Shown one piece after another: positions 43,961 through 52,149 of a DNA stretch of 64,000 nucleotides (positions are counted from its first letter, which is position 1; every line of letters starts with the position of its first letter). The stretch lies in contig NZNT01000017.1 in assembly GCA_002695005.1 (NCBI GenBank), forward strand, positions 1-64,000, given 5' to 3'. This stretch comes from Maritimibacter sp. (GTDB taxonomy: Bacteria > Pseudomonadota > Alphaproteobacteria > Rhodobacterales > Rhodobacteraceae). The translations under genes and the position numbers were made by a program. Under the pieces are notes generated by a model, which was given only the letters and a program-made list of their open reading frames with translations, was not told the origin of the DNA and did no database searches.

Positions 43961-44926
43961 TCAGTAATCGATGTAGACATCGGACATCATGATGTCCCGA
44001 CCCGGCGTCGGGCCATTGCGGGCGCTATCGACGCTCGCGTCGATCAGCTTGAGCACCTCGTCGTCGATGGCGTCCAGCTCCTCGGCGGTAAAGATGCCCG
44101 CGCCCGTGACCTTGTCGCGGATCGTCATCAGCGCGTCCTTGGTCTCACGGAAATTCTTGACCTCGTCCTTGGCGCGGTAGTTCTGCGGATCGCCCTCGAA
44201 GTGGCCGAAATACCGCGTCGCGGTCGCAAGGATCGCGCTCGGCCCGTTGCCCGCGCGGGCATGTTCGATGGCTTTGCCCGCCGCTTCGTATACAGAGAAA
44301 TAGTCGAACCCGTCCGCCTCCCAGACCGGCATGCCAAAGGCCTCGGTCCGGGTCTTCAGATCGCCGCCGATGCCATAGCTCGCGCCGGTGTGCTCGGAAT
44401 ATCCGTTGTTCTCCAGCACGAAGACCTTGGGCAGCTTCAGCACCACCGCCATGTTCATCGCCTCGAACACCGTGCCCTGGTTCGACGCGCCGTCGCCGGT
44501 GAAACTCACCGAGACCGACCCGTCGCCCCGCGCCTTGCACGCCACGGCGGCGCCCACGGCAATCGGTTGCCCGCCGCCGACGATCCCGTTCGCGCCCAGC
44601 ATCCCCTTGTCGAGGTCGGCAATGTGCATTGACCCGCCGCGCCCTTTGCCAAGACCATCGGCGCGCCCGTAAATCTCGTGCATCATCCCCTTGGGGTCGC
44701 AACCACGGGCAAGGCAATGCCCGTGCCCCCGGTGCGTCGAGATGATGAAGTCACTGTCGCGCAGGTTTTCGCAGACACCGACCGCGATGGCCTCCTGCCC
44801 CGAATAGAGGTGCGTAAAGCCCGCGATCTCGCCTTTCGGGTTCTCCACATGCAGGCGTTCCTCGAACTCGCGGATCAACCGCATCTGCCGATAGGCCTGC
44901 CGAATCTGGTCCGGACTTTGCTGCAT
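43961..44926 (-). CDS. 2-oxoacid dehydrogenase E1 alpha subunit (AcoA-like)
   Basis: 321 residues from the ATG at 44926, which has GGGAGG upstream; an ATG six codons earlier precedes that site. The thiamine diphosphate motif is SFTGDGASNQGTVFEAMN-MAV...NNGYS (GDG to N), and the end region FGHFEGDPQNYRAKDEV is characteristic of acetoin dehydrogenase E1alpha. A GTATAC occurs inside the gene but is in codons. It starts the operon and is divergent from the acyl-CoA dehydrogenase. Confidence 0.9.
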   Translation of the reverse strand: MQQSPDQIRQAYRQMRLIREFEERLHVENPKGEIAGFTHLYSGQEAIAVGVCENLRDSDFIISTHRGHGHCLARGCDPKGMMHEIYGRADGLGKGRGGSMHIADLDKGMLGANGIVGGGQPIAVGAAVACKARGDGSVSVSFTGDGASNQGTVFEAMNMAVVLKLPKVFVLENNGYSEHTGASYGIGGDLKTRTEAFGMPVWEADGFDYFSVYEAAGKAIEHARAGNGPSAILATATRYFGHFEGDPQNYRAKDEVKNFRETKDALMTIRDKVTGAGIFTAEELDAIDDEVLKLIDASVDSARNGPTPGRDIMMSDVYIDY

Positions 44927-45052
44927 TGTATCCTCCCGTGGCACCCGTCAGTGTCAATTTTTGCGCTTTTTCAGCGATTGGATATATTCATCTCAGATTT
45001 TTGTGTATATGAAAAGACCTGTTTTTGTATTCAGAGCGGAGGAGACGGCCGA
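44927..45052. promoter_or_regulatory. Divergent promoter of the 2-oxoacid dehydrogenase and acyl-CoA dehydrogenase operons
   Basis: This 126-base gap is AT-rich and holds TGTGTATATGAAAA (45003-45016) and TTTTTGTATTCAG (45022-45034), both near matches to the GTATAC motif. The acyl-CoA dehydrogenase has GGAGGAG 9 bases before its start. Confidence 0.5.
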
Positions 45053-46216
45053 ATGGACTTCCAACTGACCGAAGAGCAGAAGAGCCTGCAAGAGGCCGCC
45101 CGGCGTTTCGCGCAGGAGCAACTGCCGGAGCTGGCCAAGGAACTCGAAGCGAAATGCGAACCCGTCCCGGCGGAGTGGCTCAAGCGCTACGCCGACATGG
45201 GCTTTCTCGGGATCAACGTCGGCGAACAGTACGGCGGACTCGGCCTTGGAAATCTCGAAGCCCTGCTGGTGGTTGAGGAATTCGCCAAGATCAGCTCCGC
45301 CGTCGCCTTTCCGGTTTTTGAGAGCTGCGTCGGCCCCGTCCGCGCCATCGAACTGTTCGCGCAGGACAGCCTCAAGGACCGCGTCATTCCCCGCGTCTGC
45401 GCGGGCGAGGCGGTCGTGGCCGTGTCCATGTCCGAACCCGACGCGGGCTCGGCCCTCACCGACCTCAAGACCAAGGCGGTCATCGAGGGCGACAAGGTGA
45501 TTCTGAACGGCACCAAACGCTGGTGTTCGGGCGGCGGCCATGCCGACGGCTATGTCGTCTACTGCCGCATGTCCGACGAGCCCGGCGCCAAGGGCATCGG
45601 GGCGGTCTATGTCGAAAAGGGCACCCCCGGCCTGTCCTTCGGCCCGCAGGAAGAGCTTATGGGCTTTCGCGGCGTCCCGTCCTCGGACCTCAACTTCGAC
45701 GACGTGGAACTCCCGCTCGACGCGGTGATCGTCCCCGCCGGCGGTTTCAAGAAACTGATGGAGGCGTTCGACCTCGAACGCTGCGGCAATGCGACCATGT
45801 CGCTCGGTCAGGCCTCGGGCGCGCTGGACGACGTTCAGGGCTATGTGCAGGAGCGCAAGCAATTCGGCCGTCCGATCGTCGAATTCCAGGGCGTGCAGAT
45901 CAAGCTGGCCGAGATGAAGATCCGCGTCGAAGGCGCGCGCCTTCTGATCCACCGCGCGGCCTGCAACGCCCAGGACGGGATGCCCTCGATCATCGAAAGC
46001 TCCATCGCCAAGTGCTATGCCAACGAGATCAGCCGCGAAGTGACCGGCACCGCCGTGCAACTCATGGGCGGCTACGGCTATTCGAAAGAATACCCGATGG
46101 AACGGCGCCTGCGTGACAGCTGGGGCTGGGGCATTGCGGGCGGCGCCATCGACATCCAGAAAGTGAACATCGCGTCGGCCATGGTCGGGCGGCGGTTCAA
46201 CCAGCGGGTCGGATAA
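45053..46216 (+). CDS. Acyl-CoA dehydrogenase
   Basis: 387 residues. The FAD and substrate segments VAVSMSEPDAGSALTDLKT and LNGTKRWCSGG are normal, as is the QLMGGYGYSKEYPMERRLRD region. The common catalytic Glu position (YEGTSEIQ in many members) reads IAGGAIDIQ, so that Glu is replaced. A Glu is present in the DLER segment of helix G, the position used by isovaleryl- and long-chain acyl-CoA dehydrogenases. It is therefore probably active with a relocated base and a branched or bulky acyl-CoA. It is followed by a Rieske ferredoxin. Confidence 0.9.
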   Translation: MDFQLTEEQKSLQEAARRFAQEQLPELAKELEAKCEPVPAEWLKRYADMGFLGINVGEQYGGLGLGNLEALLVVEEFAKISSAVAFPVFESCVGPVRAIELFAQDSLKDRVIPRVCAGEAVVAVSMSEPDAGSALTDLKTKAVIEGDKVILNGTKRWCSGGGHADGYVVYCRMSDEPGAKGIGAVYVEKGTPGLSFGPQEELMGFRGVPSSDLNFDDVELPLDAVIVPAGGFKKLMEAFDLERCGNATMSLGQASGALDDVQGYVQERKQFGRPIVEFQGVQIKLAEMKIRVEGARLLIHRAACNAQDGMPSIIESSIAKCYANEISREVTGTAVQLMGGYGYSKEYPMERRLRDSWGWGIAGGAIDIQKVNIASAMVGRRFNQRVG

Positions 46217-46225
46217 GGGGGCGCC

Positions 46226-46552
46226 ATGCTACCGGGCGGACAGAAAGACTTTCAGGATGCCTGCTCGACCATGCAGGTGCCGAAAACGGGCGTCTTTTTC
46301 ACCACCATCGGCAGCCAGGAGGTCATGCTCGCGCGCGATCCGCAGGGCGAGATCGTGGCCTTCTCCGGCTTCTGCACCCATTCCTTCGGCAAACTCGAAG
46401 GCGGCGACGTGGAGGGGGGTGAGATCACCTGCCCCCACCACGGCGCGCGCTTCGACATCCGCACGGGCAAGGCGAAATCCGCCTGCCCGAACCTGCCGAA
46501 GTTCGATGTGAAGATCGAAGGGCGCCGCGTGCTCGTGAAGCCGAACCGCTAA
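46226..46552 (+). CDS. Rieske-type 2Fe-2S ferredoxin
   Basis: 108 residues. The cluster ligands are C50-x-H52 (CTHSFG) and C69-x2-H72 (CPHHGARFD), and the final segment DVKIEGRRVLVKP matches oxygenase-associated ferredoxins. It starts 10 bases after the acyl-CoA dehydrogenase and converges with the hydrolase gene, overlapping it by four bases. It may pass electrons to one of the Rieske oxygenases in the window. A ferredoxin reductase is not seen. Confidence 0.92.
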   Translation: MLPGGQKDFQDACSTMQVPKTGVFFTTIGSQEVMLARDPQGEIVAFSGFCTHSFGKLEGGDVEGGEITCPHHGARFDIRTGKAKSACPNLPKFDVKIEGRRVLVKPNR

Positions 46553-47418
46553 AGCCCGTTCAGGAAGTCGTCCAGCGTTTCGGCGAACACATCGTTGCGG
46601 TCGCCCACGATCATGTGGCCCGCCCCGGTGACGTCGCGAAACTGGGCCTTTGGCGCGATTTTCAGGAATTCGGCCACGCTGTCGTCATTCACCAGATCGC
46701 TGTTCGACCCTCGCACCAGCAGGATCGGCACGGTCGCCGCCGCCAGCGCGCCCTCGAGCTGACCCAGACTTTCGGGTGCCATGCGCGACGACTTGCGCCC
46801 CACGATGAACTGCGGGTCCCAGTGCCACCTGAGCCGCCCGTCGGGCCGCTCGCGCAGATACCGGCGCAGGCTGTCGCGGTTCGACCGCCGTTCGCCCCGG
46901 TCGGTATAGCCCGCGATGGCCTCGGCCGCCTCGTCATAGCTGGCGAACCCGTCCTCCAGGTGCTTGCCCATGAACCCGATGATCTTGTCCACGCCCTTTT
47001 CGTCGATCTTGGGCGTGATATCGACCAGCACGAGACCCCGGCACGGCGCATCCGCCCCCTGCCCCGCGACCAGCAGCCCGGCATTGCCACCCAGCGACGC
47101 GCCGACGATCACCGGCGGCTGCGCGAACTGCCGCGCCACCTGCTCCAGATCGCGCCCGAAGCGCGGGATGGTGTAATCCCCCGCCGCGTCCCAGTCGCTC
47201 TCGCCATGCCCGCGCAGGTCGAGCGCCACCGCGTGCCAGCCAGCGGCACCCAGCCGCTTGGCCACCCGGCTCCAGGCATAGCGGGTCTGCCCGCCGCCAT
47301 GCGCCAGCACCACCGCCGGCGCGTCGTCAGGCCCGAACGTCTCGCCCACCAGCCGGACGCCGTCGTCCATCTCATAGGTCACACGGGTCGCGCCCGGCTC
47401 GCTGAAGTCCATGTTCAT
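46549..47418 (-). CDS. Alpha/beta-fold hydrolase
   Basis: 289 residues from the ATG at 47418, which overlaps the stop of the upstream ThuA gene (ATGA); an upstream ATG at 47439 is less likely because of this coupling. The oxyanion HGGGQTRYAW, nucleophile elbow GASLGGN, an Asp in VRGSNSDLV and the His in VTGAGHMIVGD give a complete triad. It could cleave an ester, lactone or carbon-carbon bond of a ring-opened intermediate; C-C hydrolase and lactonase cannot be told apart here. Confidence 0.88.
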   Translation of the reverse strand: MNMDFSEPGATRVTYEMDDGVRLVGETFGPDDAPAVVLAHGGGQTRYAWSRVAKRLGAAGWHAVALDLRGHGESDWDAAGDYTIPRFGRDLEQVARQFAQPPVIVGASLGGNAGLLVAGQGADAPCRGLVLVDITPKIDEKGVDKIIGFMGKHLEDGFASYDEAAEAIAGYTDRGERRSNRDSLRRYLRERPDGRLRWHWDPQFIVGRKSSRMAPESLGQLEGALAAATVPILLVRGSNSDLVNDDSVAEFLKIAPKAQFRDVTGAGHMIVGDRNDVFAETLDDFLNGL

Positions 47419-48158
47419 GTCGTCTCTCTCATCGTCCATGCCAATCCGCGTCGGATCAGCCTGTGATATACCGGATGGTCCCACGACCCACGTTCGACAA
47501 AGGGATAGAACTCGGTCACGGGCCGCATGTCATAGCGCCCCCGCGTGTGTCCCAGCGTAAGGTAGAGCACCGCCCCCGCCCCGTGGGGCCGCCGGTACAT
47601 CACCTGATGCTCCGCCCGGGGCCAGTCGCGTGTATCGAACAGCAGCGTCTCGCCCTCGAACGTCGTGGTCAACAGCACCTCGTTTCCCGGCAGGTGATGT
47701 TGCAGGTATTGCTCATCCTCGACGAAAAACGCCCCCACCCCGTCCGTCAGCGCATCCGGCATGGCGGGCTTCACCTTGAACCGGCCCGGCGCCGGGTGCG
47801 CCGCGAACTGGCTCCCCAGCAGCGCAAGGAACCGCTCCGGCAAGGGCGGGCAAACGACCGGATCGTCACCGTTCAGCACCATCCGGCTGTTCGTGCCATG
47901 CAGCGCGAACCAGCGCCCGCCGCGCGCCACGAACGCCTCAAGCGCGTCCAGCCCCGCCTCGTCCGGCACCCTGTCGCAGGTATAGGTCACGATGACCTCG
48001 GCCGCGTCGATGGCGGCCGGGTCATACTGGTCGCGCACCGTCACGCGCATCCGCTCCCGTTCGGCCATGAAACCGAGCAAGGCGTGCCGCGCGTGGTCCA
48101 TATCGTGATACGGCCCGCCGGTAATCAGCAGAGCCTCGCAGCGCGGCGGATGGGTCAT
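47415..48158 (-). CDS. ThuA-like domain protein (copy 2)
   Basis: 247 residues from the ATG at 48158, overlapping the MaoC stop. The fold elements match copy 1 at 36051: LLITGGPYHDMDHARH, VIVTYTCDRVPDEAG, GRWFALHGTNSRMVL, and GAGAVLYLTLGHTRGRYDM. Conserved His residues occur in HHLPGNE and LGHTRG. It is co-translated with the MaoC hydratase upstream and the hydrolase downstream. The chemistry of this family is unsettled. Confidence 0.8.
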   Translation of the reverse strand: MTHPPRCEALLITGGPYHDMDHARHALLGFMAERERMRVTVRDQYDPAAIDAAEVIVTYTCDRVPDEAGLDALEAFVARGGRWFALHGTNSRMVLNGDDPVVCPPLPERFLALLGSQFAAHPAPGRFKVKPAMPDALTDGVGAFFVEDEQYLQHHLPGNEVLLTTTFEGETLLFDTRDWPRAEHQVMYRRPHGAGAVLYLTLGHTRGRYDMRPVTEFYPFVERGSWDHPVYHRLIRRGLAWTMRETT

Positions 48159-48625
48159 TCCTGCGCGCGCCGATAGACCAGATCGGTCGAGGAAAAGCTG
48201 AACGCCACCTCGCCGTCCTGATTGGTCACCCAATGCTCCAGCACCGCCAGCCCCACGCCGGGGCGGCTGGCCGAGGGGCGTTTCGACAGAACCCGCGACG
48301 ACGCGGTGAGCGTATCGCCCGCCCTGACCGCGCGGCGCCAGCGCACGTTGTCCCACTGGACACCACAGACCCAGTCGATGTTGCCGTTCACCTCATGATC
48401 CATGATCCGCCACAGCGCCGCGGTGTGGATGCCGCTCGCCACAAGCTCCCCGAACAGCGACTCTTTCGCCGCCTCGGCGTCGTTGTGGAAATACTGCGGG
48501 TCATACTGCCCGGCAAAGGCGATGATATCCTCGGCGGTGACGGTCAGCGGTGAGGATGTCGTCTCCTCCCCGATCTCCAGATCCTCCCACTTGCGCGCGG
48601 GATGCGGGTCAGTCTTCACCGACAT
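48155..48625 (-). CDS. MaoC-family (R)-enoyl-CoA hydratase-like protein
   Basis: 156 residues, a complete single hotdog. The hydratase motif is FAGQYDPQYFHND, with the Asp and His in the D-x4-H arrangement of (R)-specific enoyl-CoA hydratases, followed by LVASGIHTAALWRIM. It overlaps the end of the Rieske oxygenase by 17 bases and the ThuA start by four, so the four genes form one unit. It is expected to hydrate an enoyl-CoA. Confidence 0.86.
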   Translation of the reverse strand: MSVKTDPHPARKWEDLEIGEETTSSPLTVTAEDIIAFAGQYDPQYFHNDAEAAKESLFGELVASGIHTAALWRIMDHEVNGNIDWVCGVQWDNVRWRRAVRAGDTLTASSRVLSKRPSASRPGVGLAVLEHWVTNQDGEVAFSFSSTDLVYRRAQE

Positions 48626-49895
48626 AATCCATCAGCACCTTGTGGAAATGCCGGATGCGCAGCTCCTGATCGCCCAGCCACAGCCCGTCGAAGGCCGCCG
48701 AATGCATCCCGCGCTGCACGCCCGGCAGGTTCGCCGCATCCTGATCGATGACCAGCCCCATCGACCGCTCGCCATGCTTGAAGCGTTCGTTGCGCGGCTT
48801 GCGCTTGGGCGGCTCCTCGTCTTTCTTGAACAGTTTGAACATCTGGACGTCGAAATACATCTTGTCCGGGTCCGTCTCATGCGGACGCTGCCGAAACAGC
48901 ATCAGGTCCTCGGCATGGGTGTTCATCGTGATGTTGGGGAAGATCATGTAGTGGTAATCGTCCGTCAGCTGCTCGTCGTTCAGGTCCGAGTAGTCGATCC
49001 CCATCTCGGCCCCGTTCTCGCGCTTGTGCTTTTGCAGCGCCCCCCGGATCTCGCTCACCCGCCCGTCGAAATCCGCCGGGTCCATCCCCGCCTCTTTCAT
49101 CGCGTGCTTGATGAGGTGCGGAATTTCGGTCGTCTCGTTCACCCGGTGACTGATCGTCGCGAAGGGGATGAGATAGCGGTTGTGCTTCTCATAGGTGTCG
49201 ATCTGAAGGTGCTTGTCCTCGATGAAGTAAAGCAGCTCGGGATGGATGCCCTGCACATGGTAGCTTTCGTTGAAGGCGTCCACGCTGGTCTTCCAGTTGC
49301 ACTCCCACTCCACGGTCCAGTCCGTGACCTTCACCATCCGCTCGAAATGATAGGGGCCAAGATGCTCCTTCAGCGGATGGATGAAATCGTCGAATGACTC
49401 GCCGTCGGGATCGAGGCTGAAAAAGACAAAGCCGTTCCATTCCTCCACCCGCACCTCGGTCAGCCCGCCACAGGGCGGCTTGCCCTGCGGAAAACTGTCG
49501 ATGTCGGGGATGTTCTCGAACTCGCCCGACAGCTTGTATTCCCAGTGGTGATAGTTGCAGCGGAACGTGGTGGCGTTCCCCTGCCCCATCATCAGCCGGT
49601 TCCCGCGATGCTGGCACACATTGTAAAAGCCGCGCGCGGTCCCGTCGGGCTGGCGCGTCAGAAGGATCTCTTCCTTGCCCAGCGACGTGACGATGTAATC
49701 CCCCGGCTCCTCGATATCCTGCGAGGCACAGCCCCAGTTCCAGATCTTTGTCCAGAGCCGGTCCCATTCCTTCTGCATGAAGTCATGGCTCGTATACCGC
49801 TCCTTCGGAATCATATCGGTTCCGAAATCGGGATCGTCGGTTTTCTCGATCGGCGTCTTGGTGAAGTCGCCCGGTTTGACGCGTTGAATGGTCAT
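48609..49895 (-). CDS. Rieske non-heme iron oxygenase, large component (copy 2)
   Basis: 428 residues from the ATG at 49895. The Rieske ligands are C94-x-H96 (VCQHRGN) and C113-x2-H116 (CNYHHW). The mononuclear iron motif is DAFNESYHVQGIH with H213 and H218 and bridging D206. A long insert rich in charged residues lies near the C-terminus (KKDEEPPKRKPRNERF). It is more distant from copy 1, so the two oxygenases probably act on different intermediates. It follows the SDR gene at 49916 by 20 bases. Confidence 0.93.
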   Translation of the reverse strand: MTIQRVKPGDFTKTPIEKTDDPDFGTDMIPKERYTSHDFMQKEWDRLWTKIWNWGCASQDIEEPGDYIVTSLGKEEILLTRQPDGTARGFYNVCQHRGNRLMMGQGNATTFRCNYHHWEYKLSGEFENIPDIDSFPQGKPPCGGLTEVRVEEWNGFVFFSLDPDGESFDDFIHPLKEHLGPYHFERMVKVTDWTVEWECNWKTSVDAFNESYHVQGIHPELLYFIEDKHLQIDTYEKHNRYLIPFATISHRVNETTEIPHLIKHAMKEAGMDPADFDGRVSEIRGALQKHKRENGAEMGIDYSDLNDEQLTDDYHYMIFPNITMNTHAEDLMLFRQRPHETDPDKMYFDVQMFKLFKKDEEPPKRKPRNERFKHGERSMGLVIDQDAANLPGVQRGMHSAAFDGLWLGDQELRIRHFHKVLMDYVGED

Positions 49896-49915
49896 CACTC
49901 TCTCCTCACGCGGGA

Positions 49916-50677
49916 TCAGAATTGCACGCCCTTGGTGTAGCCGCCGTCGACGCGCAGCGTCGCGCCGGTCACCCACTGGGCTGCGGGGCTGGCCAGGAAC
50001 ACGGCCGAGCGCGCGATCTCTTCGGCCTCGGCCATGCGCCGCGTCGGCTGTTGGCGCAGCACGCCCGAATAGGTGCGCGACCGCGCCACCTTGATCATTT
50101 CCCAGTTCGAGCCGGGAAACATCGTCGGGCCGGGTTGCAGGCAGTTCACCCGGATACCCTTGGGCGCGTATTGCTCGGCCAGCTGCTTGGACCACGTCAC
50201 AAGCGCCGCCTTCATCGAATTATAGGCCATCGGAGACACGAATGTCTCGGCCGCCGCCATCGACGAGATAATCAGGATCGAGGCATTGTCGCTTTTCTTC
50301 AGATGCGGATAGGCCTCTTCGACAGCGCGCGTGGCGCTCATCAGGTCGATCTCGAACGACCGATACCAATAGCGTTCCTCGTTCGTGCCGCCCCCGGCCG
50401 AAAGGCTGCATACAAGAAGGTCGAGTCCGCCGAACGATTCACAGGTGTCGCGCGTCCATTGCCGCACCGAGTCCCCGTCGCGGCCCTGAAGCGCGGCCCC
50501 GAAACTGCGCACCCCGTGGCCTTCGATTTCGGCCCGCGTCGCCGCGATCGCCTCCTCGCCCCGCGCGCAGATCGAGACGTCGCAGCCTTCCTCCGCAAGC
50601 AGTGTCGCGATTGACTTTCCGATGCCCCGGCTGCCGCCCGTCACGGCTGCTTTCATCCCCTTAAGGCCAAGGTCCAT
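49916..50677 (-). CDS. SDR oxidoreductase (copy 2 of a paralogous pair)
   Basis: 253 residues from the ATG at 50677, which has GGAGG upstream. It is the twin of the protein at 35283-36044, with an intact TGGSRGIGKS motif (the twin has Cys in place of the last Gly). The active site is SSMAAAETF plus YNSMK. It starts the minus-strand operon SDR, Rieske, MaoC, ThuA, hydrolase and is divergent from the CaiB gene. It likely oxidises or reduces a hydroxyl on the ring or side chain. Confidence 0.88.
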   Translation of the reverse strand: MDLGLKGMKAAVTGGSRGIGKSIATLLAEEGCDVSICARGEEAIAATRAEIEGHGVRSFGAALQGRDGDSVRQWTRDTCESFGGLDLLVCSLSAGGGTNEERYWYRSFEIDLMSATRAVEEAYPHLKKSDNASILIISSMAAAETFVSPMAYNSMKAALVTWSKQLAEQYAPKGIRVNCLQPGPTMFPGSNWEMIKVARSRTYSGVLRQQPTRRMAEAEEIARSAVFLASPAAQWVTGATLRVDGGYTKGVQF

Positions 50678-50855
50678 GCCCGTTTTCCTCCGTCTTTTCG
50701 TATGCTGGGTCGTCAGGCAGACCGACGCAACAGGCAACCCCAACGATTGCCCTTTACATGTATATCACCACCGACCTATTGTATACCCATAAGCCATCCT
50801 TCGCATAATGCGTTCCGTTGACGCAGCCTGCCGCGAAGACAATGGGAGGAAATGG
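50678..50855. promoter_or_regulatory. Divergent promoter with GTATAC box (50781-50786)
   Basis: The 178-base gap has CTATTGTATACCCAT, 70 bases before the CoA-transferase start, ACATGTATATCACC near 50757 and TTTCGTATGCTGG near 50695 close to the SDR start. TGGGAGGA gives a ribosome site for the CoA-transferase. Confidence 0.55.
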
Positions 50856-52139
50856 ATGAACGACAGTTCGGTAAAACCGGCACCCGTGGGCGACACCGCG
50901 TCGAACCCGAAATCGGCGTCCGGCGGCATACTCGCGGGGATGAAGGTTCTCGACCTCAGCCGCGTCGTCGCGGGGCCTCTTGCGGGCCAGACGCTCGCGG
51001 ACCTCGGGGCGGATGTCGTCAAGATCGAACGCGTGGGCGGCGGCGACGACCTGCGCACGCTCGGCCCGCCGTGGGTGACCTCCCCGGACGAGTCGCTTGA
51101 ACAAAGCACCTACTTCCAGACGGTGAACCGCGGCAAACGCTCCCTCACCCTCGATTTCGCGGACCCGGACGGGGCCGAGATCCTGCGCGGTCTGGTGGCC
51201 GAGGCCGACATCTTCATCGAAAACTTCCGCACCGGCACGCTCGCGCGCTACGGGCTGGGGTATGAAGACCTCGCCAAGATCAATCCGCGCCTGATCTATT
51301 GCTCGATCACCGGCTTTGGCCAGACCGGCCCCTATTCCGACCGCTCGGGCTATGATTACCTCGTGCAGGCGATGGGCGGGCAGATGGCCGTCACCGGCCT
51401 GCCCGATGGCATGACGGGTGCCGGGCCCATGCGGGTCGGCGTGCCAATTGCTGACATCACGGCGGGAAACAACGCGGTCATCGGCATCCTTGCCGCGATC
51501 ATCGACCGCGAAAAGACCGGCAAGGGCCAGCAGATCGACATCGCCCTGTTCGATTCACAGGTCGCGCTCCTGCTCAACTCGCTGTCGGCCTGGCTGAACG
51601 CCCGCGCCCCCCTGCCCCGCACCGGCAACGACCACCCGACCGCCGTGCCCAACGGCGTGTTCGAGGTCGCAGACGGCCATGTCCTCATCGCGACCTTCAA
51701 CGACCGCGAGTTTGCCCGCCTGGCCGAGGTTCTGGGCCACCCCGAATGGGCCACGGACGACAAATACGCCCGCTCCCGCGACCGGCTCGCCAACCGCGTG
51801 GACCTGTCGCGCGACATGACCGAGGCGCTGTCCCATCACGGCAAGCAGCACTGGATGAAGGTCATCAACGGCGCCAAGGTCTCCTGCGGGCCGATCAACG
51901 ACATGCCCGACATCGAGACCGACGAACAACTCGTCGACCGCAACATGTTCGTCACCCTGACCCACGACCAGATCGGCGACGTGCGCGTGGTGGGCAGTCC
52001 GCTGAAATTCTCGAACACGCCCGTGGTCTACAACTGCCCGCCCCCGCTTGCGGGCGAACATACCGACGAGCTGTTGCGCGAGCGCTTGACGCTCACCGAT
52101 GCGCAGATCGAAGATCTCCGGGCACGCAAGATCATCTGA
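50856..52139 (+). CDS. CaiB/BaiF-family (class III) CoA-transferase
   Basis: 427 residues. The ATG at 50856 has GGGAGGA upstream; another ATG four bases earlier is in a different frame. The family opening MKVLDLSRVVAGPLAGQTLADLGADVVKIE is plain, as are DLRTLGPPW, FIENFRTGTLARYGLGYEDL and the GYDYLVQAMGGQMAVTG segment. The catalytic Asp of the family lies in the region after FIENF. It transfers CoA from one acyl-CoA to an acid without ATP. It leads an operon with the OB-fold, thiolase-like and NTF2-like genes. Confidence 0.92.
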   Translation: MNDSSVKPAPVGDTASNPKSASGGILAGMKVLDLSRVVAGPLAGQTLADLGADVVKIERVGGGDDLRTLGPPWVTSPDESLEQSTYFQTVNRGKRSLTLDFADPDGAEILRGLVAEADIFIENFRTGTLARYGLGYEDLAKINPRLIYCSITGFGQTGPYSDRSGYDYLVQAMGGQMAVTGLPDGMTGAGPMRVGVPIADITAGNNAVIGILAAIIDREKTGKGQQIDIALFDSQVALLLNSLSAWLNARAPLPRTGNDHPTAVPNGVFEVADGHVLIATFNDREFARLAEVLGHPEWATDDKYARSRDRLANRVDLSRDMTEALSHHGKQHWMKVINGAKVSCGPINDMPDIETDEQLVDRNMFVTLTHDQIGDVRVVGSPLKFSNTPVVYNCPPPLAGEHTDELLRERLTLTDAQIEDLRARKII

Positions 52140-52149
52140 GGGGGATATC

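Noticed and set aside
44288-44293. GTATAC inside the E1 alpha gene
   Set aside because: It falls in ordinary codons with no nearby start, so I treat it as chance and do not count it as a regulatory box.
49792-49797. GTATAC inside the second Rieske oxygenase gene
   Set aside because: It lies about 100 bases into the coding region in normal codons; chance is the simplest reading.
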